64,000 nt of DNA, from assembly GCF_042237075.1 (NCBI RefSeq), contig NZ_JBCGDC010000031.1, positions 1 to 64,000 on the forward strand. The letters are read 5' to 3'. The position numbers and the translations under genes are program-made. Under the pieces are notes generated by a model. That model ran no database searches. It saw only the letters and a program-made list of their open reading frames with translations, and was not told the DNA's origin. Position 1 is the first letter of the stretch. Each line of letters opens with the position of its first letter. This stretch comes from Polymorphospora lycopeni. Its GTDB lineage: Bacteria > Actinomycetota > Actinomycetes > Mycobacteriales > Micromonosporaceae. This document shows, piece after piece, positions 1-7,716 of the stretch.

Positions 1-44
1 TCCAAGCCGTCCTGACCATCACCATCATCACCGAATGGCTCTGA

Positions 45-266
45 CCGACTTATGAAACACGCCTTAGCGGAATCTCTCTGTGTCAAGGCGTTGGCAGTAG
101 CCCCGGACCTGCTGCCGACACCGACACGCAGGCACTGGCCCTGGCGGTGGTCGGGGTGCTGCACCACGTCGCGCCGACCGGTGCGAGCGGCCCGGCGGCC
201 GACACCCGGATCCGCCGCGCGATGGCCGCCCTCACCGCCGGCTTCCCGGCCGTCACCACGACCTGA
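45..266 (+). pseudogene. Possible 3' remnant of a gene with a helical alanine-rich C-terminus
   Basis: A frame open from 45 to a TGA at 264-266 has strongly GC-biased third positions over its last ~50 codons. It encodes an alanine-rich, helical-looking tail containing ALALAVVGVLHHV and IRRAMAALTAGFP. This resembles the C-terminal helices of TetR-type regulators, but no DNA-binding domain and no credible start codon are present in the window. It may be the end of a decayed gene. The assignment is tentative. Confidence 0.22.
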
Positions 267-297
267 TCACAGACCCCGCCGGGACGAGTGTCGCCAG

Positions 298-326
298 CCC
301 GCCGGCCGGGACCGCCCGCCGGCGGG
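298..326. terminator. GC hairpin downstream of the DUF4132 gene
   Basis: A perfect 9-bp inverted repeat (CCCGCCGGC / GCCGGCGGG) with an 11-base loop lies about 60 bases beyond the stop of the minus-strand DUF4132 gene. It could end that transcript and any plus-strand one. There is no T-run, as is common for actinobacterial terminators, so function is inferred from position and stem quality only. Confidence 0.35.
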
Positions 327-386
327 TGTCCTAGATCGACGTGGTTGCCGCCTCGCGGGCCGTCCGGCTGCCTCGAGCGCCTCGCG

Positions 387-3300
387 TCAGCCTGTCGCCT
401 CGGTCAGGTCACGCAGCAACTCGGAGGCCGAGACCGGATCGAGTTCCCCGAACGTAACGTCATGCGGGTCACGCCACTCGTCACCGCCGGCGCGACAGAT
501 CCACACGTCCTCGAACGTCTGCTCCGGATGATGGTCCGGAGCCCCCATCATGATGCCCGGGACGAGCGCGACGACGACCCGGCCGCCGTCGGGCAGGTCG
601 CACTCCATCCGATGCTGGCGGCCGCCGTCCTCGCCGCTGCGCCGCCAACCCCGCCGTTCCAGCGCGAGCAGCCTGACCGTCGACGCCTTGACACCGTCGA
701 ACCGGGCCAGCCGGACCGCCGACCGTTCATCGACGGTCAACCCATGAACCTCACGTCCGAGCTGCGGAAACGGCTGCAGCAGCTGATAGTCGTCGAACAG
801 GTCGGCCCAGGTGGACACGTCGGCGCCGAGCTGCACGGGGTGGGCGACGCCGACACACGCATCGTCGGCGACCGTGATCGTCTCGTCGTCGAGATCGGCG
901 AACGTACGGTCCTCGGCGACCCGCAACGCACCGACAACCTCGCCCGACGGTTTGAACAGCGCCCAGACCAGCCTCGGCACCACCCGGCCGAGCACCGGAT
1001 GGTCCACCAGCAGTTGCCGGAACTCGGCACCGGTCCAGCGCCGCTGGCGCACCATCGCCTCCTCCAGGCGGTGCACCTGTCTGGTGAACGCGCGCAGCCC
1101 CTGGCGCAGCGCGGCGAACCGGTCCAGCGCTGCGGCGGCCAGCTGCGGGTCGTCGGCCGCGGCGGGCTTCGGCAGCCCCTTACGGTGGCTGCCGTCCCCA
1201 TCGGTGATCAGCGGCCTGAGCTGCTCGTCGAGGCGCACGACGAACCGGCGGGGACCGTAGTCGAGCACGAGGGTGCCGTCCGGGCCGAGGCCGAGATCGG
1301 GCACGAGCCGGTCCGCGAGCTGCTCAGCCGACAGGCCGCGCTGCTGGGCCGCCTCCTGCAGGTTCGCCGTCGCCCGGGCGCGGACCGCCTTCGCCTTCAC
1401 CGTGGTGGCGATGCTGTGCAACTGCAGCAGCGCCGCCTCGGTGCCGAGCCGGGCGAGTGCGTCCAGGCCGGCCGCGGTGCGCTGGTGGGCGCCCTCGTGG
1501 GGCCATCGCCGCACCACGGCGCCGAGACGTCCGGCGGTGGTGTCGTCGCCGAGCAGGGCCTGCGCGTTCAGCGTCCACCCGTGCGCGGGCGCTGCGTCGG
1601 CCCGCAGCCAGCGCTCCAGCAGTTCCCACGCGAACGCGGCGAGGCTGTCCGGGGTGCACGCGCCAACGACCACGGGCAGCCCCGCGTACGGCTCGTCCGG
1701 CTTGGAGATCGCGAGCATCGTGACGACGTGCCCGGCCGCGTCGGGGGACAGCACGCCGGTGCCGTCACGCAGCCGGACGGGAGGCATCGTGGCCACGTCG
1801 ACCCAGTCGGGCAGTCGCGGGATCCGCGCCGGGAACCCGTCGAGCGGGTCGGCGTCGAGCAGGTCGGTGATCGCGGCGGCGGCCGGCGGGCCGTAGGACG
1901 CGGCGGCGGCCAGCACGGTGTCCCGGTGCCCGGCCCCGGCGATCGCGACGAGCGCCCGCTCGGCCTGCCGGCGGGCAACTCCCGGCTTCGACAGGGCCAC
2001 CGGGACGAGGGCCCGCGCGGCCGCCGCCGGGTGGCGGCGCAGCCACGCGAGGGCGAGTTTGTGTACGGTCTTCAGCCGGGCCAGCCAGTCGGCCATCAGC
2101 AGCGCGATGTCCGGGCTGGTGAACCGCGCCAGCTGCGGGCCGGCCTCGGCCGGGCTGCGCCGGGCGATGTCGAGCACCAGCGGGTAGGCGTCCACACCGA
2201 ACCGGGTCGTCAGGCGGGGCAGCCACCAGGCAAGCCCCCACAGCTCGCGCGGGCGCCAGACCGCCAACAGCGGTACGGCGATCTGCGGCGGTTCGGTCTC
2301 CAGCACGTGCCGGGCCTGCCAGTCCTCGGCGGTCCCGGACCGGATCTGCGCCTTGACCAAGGCCGGGTTGACATCGTGGCGCAGGTCGACCGGATCGATT
2401 CGGACCCGGTCGGCGGAATCCGGATGGAACTTGGGCTCGTCGGCGCAGCGCAATCCGGTCAGGACCACCGGTCGGGGCGTCTTGCGCCGCACCGTCCACG
2501 GGGGCGTGACCAGAAGTGCAGGCAGGGACTGCGCGGGTGCCGTCGGTTCGGTCGGCACTGCCCTGGCGGCGTGGATCCGGGCTGATGCCGCGGTGGGCAG
2601 GCCGGGCGGCAACTCGTCGGCGAGGCCGGGATGCCGCAGCAGGTGTCGGCGCAGCAGGTCGTCGGTCTTCGGGGCCGTGGCGAGCAGCCGCAGCGCCCGG
2701 TGCGGGAACCGGTCGGCGGCCGCCACGACGGCAGCGGCCACGTGCCTGTCGTTCAGCCTGTTCAGCAGCAGCTGGAACGGGTGGTCACCGGGCAGGGCCG
2801 CGACCACTGACAGCAGCACCCAGCGGGTGGCGGCGTCGGTGTAGAAGTCGTCCAGCCAGTGCACGAACAGGTCCGCGCCGGCGGCACCGAGCCCTTCCGC
2901 GACCGTGTGGAGCATCCGCGACGAGAACAGCGCGGCCCGGACCGACACCGCGAGGGCATCCTCGATCAGGTGCACCTGGGCGACCGTGGTGGCCGAGGCG
3001 AGCAACAACAGCGCCGAGGAGTCCTCGATCCCGGCCAGGGCACGGACGTCCGCGTCGACCCAGTCCTCCCGGCCCGGGACGAGGAACGAGGTGACGATCC
3101 GCTGCCGCAGCGACCCGTCGCGATACCCCGACAGCGCCGCGACCGCCGCCGTGTACTCGTCGTTGGACTCCCACGCCAGCGCTGCCCGTACCCGGCCGAG
3201 GACCTGCTCGTGGCCACGTGCGAGCCAGTGGCTCCCGATCACCTCGCCACCCTCGCGGTCCCGGTGGACCGGTCCCGAACGCGACCAACCGCCGTAGCCG

Positions 3301-3671
3301 AGCCCAGCCAGCTCCGCCGCCGCTCGCACGGCGAACATCAGTCCGTGCCGGCCGATCCAGGCGTCGGCGATCGGCTGGTAGTCGGGGTCGCGCCGGTCGG
3401 CGAACGCGATCAGCGCCGTCGCGACCGCCGCCGCACCCAACGGCGTCTCCTCGCCGGTCTCGTCGAACCATGCCAGCCCGGCCGACGCCACCTCGGCGGG
3501 GGTGTGGTGGTGCCGCAGTGCGTCACGCACCGACGGGCGCTGCGCGACGAGCCTGCGAAGCGCGTTCTGCCAGTCCGGATCCGGCTCGTAGCCGACCGGC
3601 GCGCCGCCGCGACGCGGATGGATGCTGCGGTACCACGCCCGCGGTATCACCAGCTGGTCCTCGTCGGTCAT
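387..3671 (-). CDS. DUF4132 (MolR/YehI-like) domain protein
   Basis: The protein of 1094 residues has the hallmarks of the DUF4132 family: a long HEAT-like helical N-terminal and middle region, then a conserved block beginning near residue 790 (alternating helices, LRPLITDGDG, FRQLLVDHPVLGRVVPRLVW, FDDYQLLQPFPQLGR). The family includes the E. coli MolR/YehI group; its biochemical role is unknown. The ATG at 3671 was chosen over an upstream in-frame start because an AGGGAGG ribosome site lies just before it. It follows the CcbP-like gene on the same strand after 180 bases, so co-transcription with the nuclease operon is possible but unproven. No membrane or signal segment is visible, so it is probably cytoplasmic. 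Confidence 0.85.
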   Translation of the reverse strand: MTDEDQLVIPRAWYRSIHPRRGGAPVGYEPDPDWQNALRRLVAQRPSVRDALRHHHTPAEVASAGLAWFDETGEETPLGAAAVATALIAFADRRDPDYQPIADAWIGRHGLMFAVRAAAELAGLGYGGWSRSGPVHRDREGGEVIGSHWLARGHEQVLGRVRAALAWESNDEYTAAVAALSGYRDGSLRQRIVTSFLVPGREDWVDADVRALAGIEDSSALLLLASATTVAQVHLIEDALAVSVRAALFSSRMLHTVAEGLGAAGADLFVHWLDDFYTDAATRWVLLSVVAALPGDHPFQLLLNRLNDRHVAAAVVAAADRFPHRALRLLATAPKTDDLLRRHLLRHPGLADELPPGLPTAASARIHAARAVPTEPTAPAQSLPALLVTPPWTVRRKTPRPVVLTGLRCADEPKFHPDSADRVRIDPVDLRHDVNPALVKAQIRSGTAEDWQARHVLETEPPQIAVPLLAVWRPRELWGLAWWLPRLTTRFGVDAYPLVLDIARRSPAEAGPQLARFTSPDIALLMADWLARLKTVHKLALAWLRRHPAAAARALVPVALSKPGVARRQAERALVAIAGAGHRDTVLAAAASYGPPAAAAITDLLDADPLDGFPARIPRLPDWVDVATMPPVRLRDGTGVLSPDAAGHVVTMLAISKPDEPYAGLPVVVGACTPDSLAAFAWELLERWLRADAAPAHGWTLNAQALLGDDTTAGRLGAVVRRWPHEGAHQRTAAGLDALARLGTEAALLQLHSIATTVKAKAVRARATANLQEAAQQRGLSAEQLADRLVPDLGLGPDGTLVLDYGPRRFVVRLDEQLRPLITDGDGSHRKGLPKPAAADDPQLAAAALDRFAALRQGLRAFTRQVHRLEEAMVRQRRWTGAEFRQLLVDHPVLGRVVPRLVWALFKPSGEVVGALRVAEDRTFADLDDETITVADDACVGVAHPVQLGADVSTWADLFDDYQLLQPFPQLGREVHGLTVDERSAVRLARFDGVKASTVRLLALERRGWRRSGEDGGRQHRMECDLPDGGRVVVALVPGIMMGAPDHHPEQTFEDVWICRAGGDEWRDPHDVTFGELDPVSASELLRDLTEATG

Positions 3672-3851
3672 CCCCGTACGCCTCCCTGTGCGATCGGGCG
3701 ACACGGTAGCGACGACCACCGACAGAACCGTGACTGCTTCCCGGCCGCTTGGGACCTGGTGGCGGCGTCCCGGCCGGCACTCCTGCCCGCACCATCCAGA
3801 GCACCGCCTCGGTGCTTTCGGCATCAGCCGGCAACGCCGTCGCCGCCGGGG

Positions 3852-4178
3852 TCAGCGTCGTGCCCACCGCCGGTATGCCGCGATCCACTGGCTGCCGGTC
3901 GGAGCGGGGTCGGGCAGCGGCAGGTCCAGGATGCCGATCGCCTGGCGTATCCCGGCTCGCTCGCACACGGCGACGATCCGGCCGTCGTCGGTCAGGTCGA
4001 TCCGGTCGACCGAAACCGCGACACCCAGCACCTCGGTGGTGAAGGGCAGCGCCAGGTGCTCCTCAAGCATGGTGTACAGGCCGGTGAGCTGGTCATCGTC
4101 GTCGTACGCATCCACGGTCGCGAGCTCTATCAGAGCATCGAGTTCGGTGCCGCTCCACCGCGGTCCCCGGGGCGGCAC
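3852..4178 (-). CDS. Small acidic CcbP-like calcium-binding family protein
   Basis: This 108-residue protein is acidic at the N-terminus (ATVDAYDDDDQ) and carries LPFTTEVLGVAVSV, IVAVCERAG and a closing ILDLPLPDP...WIAAYRRWARR block. I recognise this arrangement from small actinobacterial proteins assigned to the CcbP (cyanobacterial calcium-binding) family. Whether this member binds calcium is unknown; the acidic run is the only direct hint. The GTG start at 4178 has a GAGG site 5 bases upstream and directly abuts the stop of the UPF0158 gene, so translation is probably coupled. It looks like the third gene of an ERCC4 nuclease-UPF0158-CcbP operon. Confidence 0.65.
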   Translation of the reverse strand: MPPRGPRWSGTELDALIELATVDAYDDDDQLTGLYTMLEEHLALPFTTEVLGVAVSVDRIDLTDDGRIVAVCERAGIRQAIGILDLPLPDPAPTGSQWIAAYRRWARR

Positions 4179-4670
4179 CTATACCTCGGTGGGGCGGGCG
4201 GTTCGACCCGTCCCGGACAGGTCGAGGTCAGGATGGTCGGCCAGGAAACGGTCCGCGTCGGCGACGTCGACCAAAGAGTTGTCGGCGAGCCATTCGACGG
4301 CCCGGCGGATGGCTCGCCGGCCCGAGAAGCCGTGCCACAGCTGGAGCAGGTGCGGGTACTCGTCGTGGAGTTCGTCCCTGAACCGGCGGAACGCCCCCCG
4401 GCCCTGGATCGCACGGGCCAACCTGTCCCCGGCCCGCTCGTCGGCGATCCCGTCGGTGAAGTCCGCCATGTCCCGATACCACACGCGCGACGGCAGCGGA
4501 TCGATCCGGACCAGGTCGCAGTCGTCGAGGTCCGGATCCGGATCGAGGTCCGAAGACCCGAACGTGATCTCGCCGGTCACGGGGTCGATGAGCCAGAACT
4601 GCTCATAGCCGTCCTGGCTCTGCAGCGCCGTGACGAGCTCGTCGAGGTCGAGGTCCGCAATCCTCAGCAC
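4179..4670 (-). CDS. UPF0158 family protein
   Basis: The 163-residue protein shows the UPF0158 pattern: an N-terminal LDELVTALQSQ helix, FWLIDPVTGEI, an acidic linker, LVRIDPLPSRVWYRDMADF, and LARAIQGRGAFRRFRDEL near residues 84-102. The family has no established function; some members are found near nucleic-acid-binding proteins. The GTG at 4670 was chosen because GGGAG lies 8 bases upstream and because the frame upstream of it is only the antisense shadow of the nuclease gene. It starts 14 bases after the nuclease stop and ends flush with the next start, which indicates an operon. It should be a soluble cytoplasmic protein. Confidence 0.8.
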   Translation of the reverse strand: MLRIADLDLDELVTALQSQDGYEQFWLIDPVTGEITFGSSDLDPDPDLDDCDLVRIDPLPSRVWYRDMADFTDGIADERAGDRLARAIQGRGAFRRFRDELHDEYPHLLQLWHGFSGRRAIRRAVEWLADNSLVDVADADRFLADHPDLDLSGTGRTARPTEV

Positions 4671-4684
4671 GGGCAGTCTCCCGT

Positions 4685-5677
4685 TCAATCTGTCTCGGGC
4701 GTCGTCGGGGACGGGTGAGCGTCGTGCCAGGCCTGGATCACCTCCGGGCGCAACCGACCGCGGTCGGGCACGTCGATGCCGTTGAGCCGCGCCCAGGCAC
4801 GAATCTGCCTGGTCGACGGCTGCGACCCGACCGGCGCGGCAGTGGTGGCAGGTGTGGGCCCGTTCCCTGCCCGCACGGCGGGCGCCTCGCCGACGGCCCA
4901 GACGTGGGCGGCGGCAAGGAAGCGGTACGTCCACTCCTCGGCGAGCTTGCGGGTCTCGCAGAAGACGATGGGCACGTTGGGCCAGGCCACCTGCACCTCG
5001 GCCAGGCCGTCGGCCACCACCGCCGGCCGCACCCGCGTCAACGCGTACACCTGCGAGTAGCGGTCCTCGACCACCAGCGCGGCCCGGGGCAGCGCGGCCA
5101 GGTCCGCGAGCGCGAACTTCAACTTGCCGGACATCAGCGAGGCGACCAGATCGGCCAGGCTCTTGCGCTCCACCGAGGCCACCAGTCGGCCCTGGTGTTC
5201 CAGGCCGTAGTCGCCGCAGTGCAGGGCCCGCCGGGTGACCGTGACGGGTTTGCCGGCGAACGTGTAGGCGTACCGCTCGTGCGAGTCGACGACGACCGGC
5301 AGGTCGGCCAGCCCGGCGGCGCGGGCGGTGGGCGTGTTCACCTGCGGCCTGGCCTGCTTGCGGGTGCGTGGCGATTGCCAGAACACCACCTCGCGGCCTC
5401 TCGCGGTCGTGTAGACGATCTGTGACCGGTTCTCCCGACCGCGGTCGAGGACCAGGTCGATCGCCGCACCCCGGCGCACGCACGACCGCACGGGCACCCG
5501 CTCGACGATCTCCGGGGTGTCGGGCCACTCGTCGGCCCAGACCGGGTGCAGGTACACCGCCGTTGTCCGCGGCCACGTGTCGCGCGCCCGGAAGACCAGT
5601 CCGTCGCCCAACGGCACCTTCAGCAGGTACGGCAGGGTCGATGCCTCGTCCGGGTTCCTGGCGATCAGCAACTCCAC
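4685..5677 (-). CDS. ERCC4-type nuclease domain with Lsr2-like C-terminal DNA-binding tail
   Basis: In this 330-residue protein, residues ~125-245 match the XPF/ERCC4 nuclease core: VVVDSHERY, then GDYGLEHQGRLVASVERKSLADL, which is the GD(x)nERKxxxD catalytic motif, and later ALVVEDRYSQVYAL. Residues ~290-325 (STRQIRAWARLNGIDVPDRG) match the C-terminal DNA-binding domain of Lsr2, which binds AT-rich DNA. Together they suggest a structure-selective nuclease targeted by an Lsr2-like module. The substrate is unknown; repair, or processing of foreign AT-rich DNA, are both possible. The GTG start at 5677 lacks a strong ribosome site. It is the first gene of a tight operon with UPF0158 and CcbP-like genes and is divergent from the hypothetical gene at 5833. 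Confidence 0.78.
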   Translation of the reverse strand: MELLIARNPDEASTLPYLLKVPLGDGLVFRARDTWPRTTAVYLHPVWADEWPDTPEIVERVPVRSCVRRGAAIDLVLDRGRENRSQIVYTTARGREVVFWQSPRTRKQARPQVNTPTARAAGLADLPVVVDSHERYAYTFAGKPVTVTRRALHCGDYGLEHQGRLVASVERKSLADLVASLMSGKLKFALADLAALPRAALVVEDRYSQVYALTRVRPAVVADGLAEVQVAWPNVPIVFCETRKLAEEWTYRFLAAAHVWAVGEAPAVRAGNGPTPATTAAPVGSQPSTRQIRAWARLNGIDVPDRGRLRPEVIQAWHDAHPSPTTPETD

Positions 5678-5832
5678 GCGTCCAGTGTTGCTCAGCCGAC
5701 CCGCGGGTTCCCCGCCGACCGGGTGACGGGATCATGCGGCGCCGATCGCCGGAGCTGTGAAGAGGCGACCGCCCGCCCTCGCGCGCGGCATGTCATGGGT
5801 CGGGCATAGGCTCCTCCTGCGGAGGGCAGCCT

Positions 5833-6954
5833 GTGTCATCGATCGACGAGTTGGTGCGGCGCAGTGTGGCGCTGAAGCGTGAACTGCTCGACTATGCGCG
5901 CAAGCCGCGCTTCGACCGCGCGTTCCGGCAGGAGATCAGAGCCCGGTTCGGACGGGTCGTCGTCGTGGAGGACGAGGGCGAACTGTCGAACTTCTTCGAC
6001 TGGTTCGTCCAGCAGCACCGCCTGCACGACGGGCGCACCGTCATCGACCTGTTCGTCGAAGCCCATCCCGCACTCCCCGAGGCCGAACGCGAGTTCCTCC
6101 TTGGCTGGCGTGACGTACGCGAGGGCGTCTTCGAGGTGACCGGGCGCGATGGCCCTGTCCTGCACACCGTGAATCTCGTCGACGACCTGCCCTACCGCAT
6201 CCGCACCAACACCGACGAGCCGATCTTCGACAAAATGCCGCCAGGCTCGTTCATCGGCAGCCGCATCGTGCCCGTGCACGACGACTGGCTGCTCAGCGGC
6301 GCTACCGCCCGCTACTCCGCCCAGGACCGGGCCAACGCCTACGGTGCGGCGATCCGGCTCGCGACCGAGCAGCCCGCACTCGTCTTTTACAACCCGCAGC
6401 GCCTGGCCCGCGCGTGGGAGCTGCAACGCGCCCAACACGCCGCGTTCGTCGCGCACTTCGGCAGCGACGAGGTCACCCTCGGCGTGGACGAGGTCGACAA
6501 GGCCATACGCGGGTACTGGGACGCCTACTCCGGCGAACCCGGCACCGCCCCGCCGACCGACCTGGACTGGCTCGACTACTCGGCCGAGACCGTCGGCGTG
6601 ATCTACGACCCGCAGACCGGCCTCGGTATGTACGCCGACTACGCCCTCGCCGAGCAGGCCTTCGCTGACCCCGATCTCATGCGCCGCCGCCGGTACAAGG
6701 AGATCGTCCGGGCGTACCTGCACGATGACACCGTCGACCCGGTCCCGCTGCAGCGGCTCGCTGCCCGCTACCCCGACAACGCCGATCGTGTCCTGCGGGC
6801 TGCCACCGGCAAACCCGCCACGACCTGGCACGAACACGGCGAACAACTGCTACGCGGACAGAAGTCCGACTGGTACGCCAGCAGCCATCTGCCCCGGCTC
6901 ACCGTCCTCAGCGACCGCCTCGCCGCGCATGTGCGAGTCGGACTGCACGAATAG
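5833..6954 (+). CDS. Conserved hypothetical protein, 373 residues
   Basis: I do not recognise a named family. The protein looks soluble and globular: an N-terminal helical segment (IDELVRRSVALKRELLDYA), an acidic central region with LHDGRTVIDLFVEAHPALPEAEREFLLGW and YRIRTNTDEPIFDKM, and a C-terminal helical part containing LQRLAARYPDNADRVL. There is no signal peptide or membrane segment. The GTG at 5833 is well supported by GGAGGG placed 7-12 bases upstream, and codon bias is typical of the window. It is divergent from the ERCC4 nuclease operon and convergent with the M15-like gene, and it stands alone as a transcription unit. No function is proposed. Confidence 0.8.
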   Translation: MSSIDELVRRSVALKRELLDYARKPRFDRAFRQEIRARFGRVVVVEDEGELSNFFDWFVQQHRLHDGRTVIDLFVEAHPALPEAEREFLLGWRDVREGVFEVTGRDGPVLHTVNLVDDLPYRIRTNTDEPIFDKMPPGSFIGSRIVPVHDDWLLSGATARYSAQDRANAYGAAIRLATEQPALVFYNPQRLARAWELQRAQHAAFVAHFGSDEVTLGVDEVDKAIRGYWDAYSGEPGTAPPTDLDWLDYSAETVGVIYDPQTGLGMYADYALAEQAFADPDLMRRRRYKEIVRAYLHDDTVDPVPLQRLAARYPDNADRVLRAATGKPATTWHEHGEQLLRGQKSDWYASSHLPRLTVLSDRLAAHVRVGLHE

Positions 6955-7045
6955 CGCCGACCGGACGGCGGCGAGCCGTATGAACCAGCCCGCCACACGA
7001 AACGCACGGACTTGTCACCCTCGCGGCCGCTGGCCGCCACCCGGG

Positions 7046-7705
7046 TCAGCGCGGGCGGGACAGCCGGCGGGCTCTCTCCCGGCGGGCCGGGGTCGCCGGG
7101 TCGGCGACGGTGCCGGCGCTCTGCGACCGCGACCCGACCCGCACACCGGTGTCGAGGGCCGCGGCGACCCGGGACAGGGCCCTGTCGTCGGGCCTGGCGA
7201 CGAGGTGGAAGTGGGAGAACTTCGACGGCCGCAGGTCGCCGCCCCAGACGACCGTGCCGTCACAGTCGAGCAGGATGTCCCGCACGATCACCTCGTGGTG
7301 CGGCCAGAGTCCTTCGCTGCCGCCGAGCGGATACGCGGTCGGGTGCAAGGCGACGGCCGTGCCGGACAGGTGGTTGGACTCGAAGTCCGCGCCGACGACC
7401 CGACTGGTGACGTGGCCGGTGATCCCGCCTCCCTCGCCGGTGTCGAGCGGGGCGATCTCGTAGTGCCAGCGGCGGGCGACGTGCAGCAGCACGACGGCGG
7501 CCGGGCCCGCACGCAGGGCCACCGAGGTCGACGATCCCTCGACCCGGTGGTCGGTGATCGCCTTCGGATCGATCGGCCAGCCGTTGGCGGACACGCCTCG
7601 GGTCCACTCGCCGGTGACGGCGGCGTGGGCGCCGGCGCCGGGCGTCAGGGCGAGTACGCCGACGCCCGCCGACGCCGCACCGAGCAGGCTTCGTCTGGTG
7701 ACCAT
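7046..7705 (-). CDS. Tat-exported M15 (VanY/VanX-like) peptidase-fold protein with altered metal site
   Basis: The 219-residue protein opens with a twin-arginine signal (MVTRRSLLGAASAG, hydrophobic core, AHA cleavage region near residue 29). The body carries a version of the M15 D,D-peptidase signature: SNHLSGTAVALHPTAYPLG followed by VVWGGDL...HFHLV. In active M15 enzymes the motif is SxHxxGxAxD, where His and Asp bind zinc. Here the Asp position is Ala, although the first His and the late HFH are kept. It may be a peptidoglycan-binding or regulatory relative rather than a standard carboxypeptidase. A GGAG site precedes the ATG at 7705. It lies 11 bases downstream of the amidase gene and is probably co-transcribed with it in a cell-wall lysis unit. 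Confidence 0.65.
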   Translation of the reverse strand: MVTRRSLLGAASAGVGVLALTPGAGAHAAVTGEWTRGVSANGWPIDPKAITDHRVEGSSTSVALRAGPAAVVLLHVARRWHYEIAPLDTGEGGGITGHVTSRVVGADFESNHLSGTAVALHPTAYPLGGSEGLWPHHEVIVRDILLDCDGTVVWGGDLRPSKFSHFHLVARPDDRALSRVAAALDTGVRVGSRSQSAGTVADPATPARRERARRLSRPR

Positions 7706-7716
7706 CGGAACTCTCC

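Noticed and set aside
288..2585. Long plus-strand frame opposite the DUF4132 gene
   Set aside because: The opposite strand encodes a conserved DUF4132 protein with a good ribosome site; this frame is low-complexity and unlike any family.
4671..5735. N-terminal extension of the UPF0158 frame
   Set aside because: It overlaps the ERCC4 nuclease gene in another frame on the same strand, has shadow-type composition, and a ribosome site supports the GTG at 4670.
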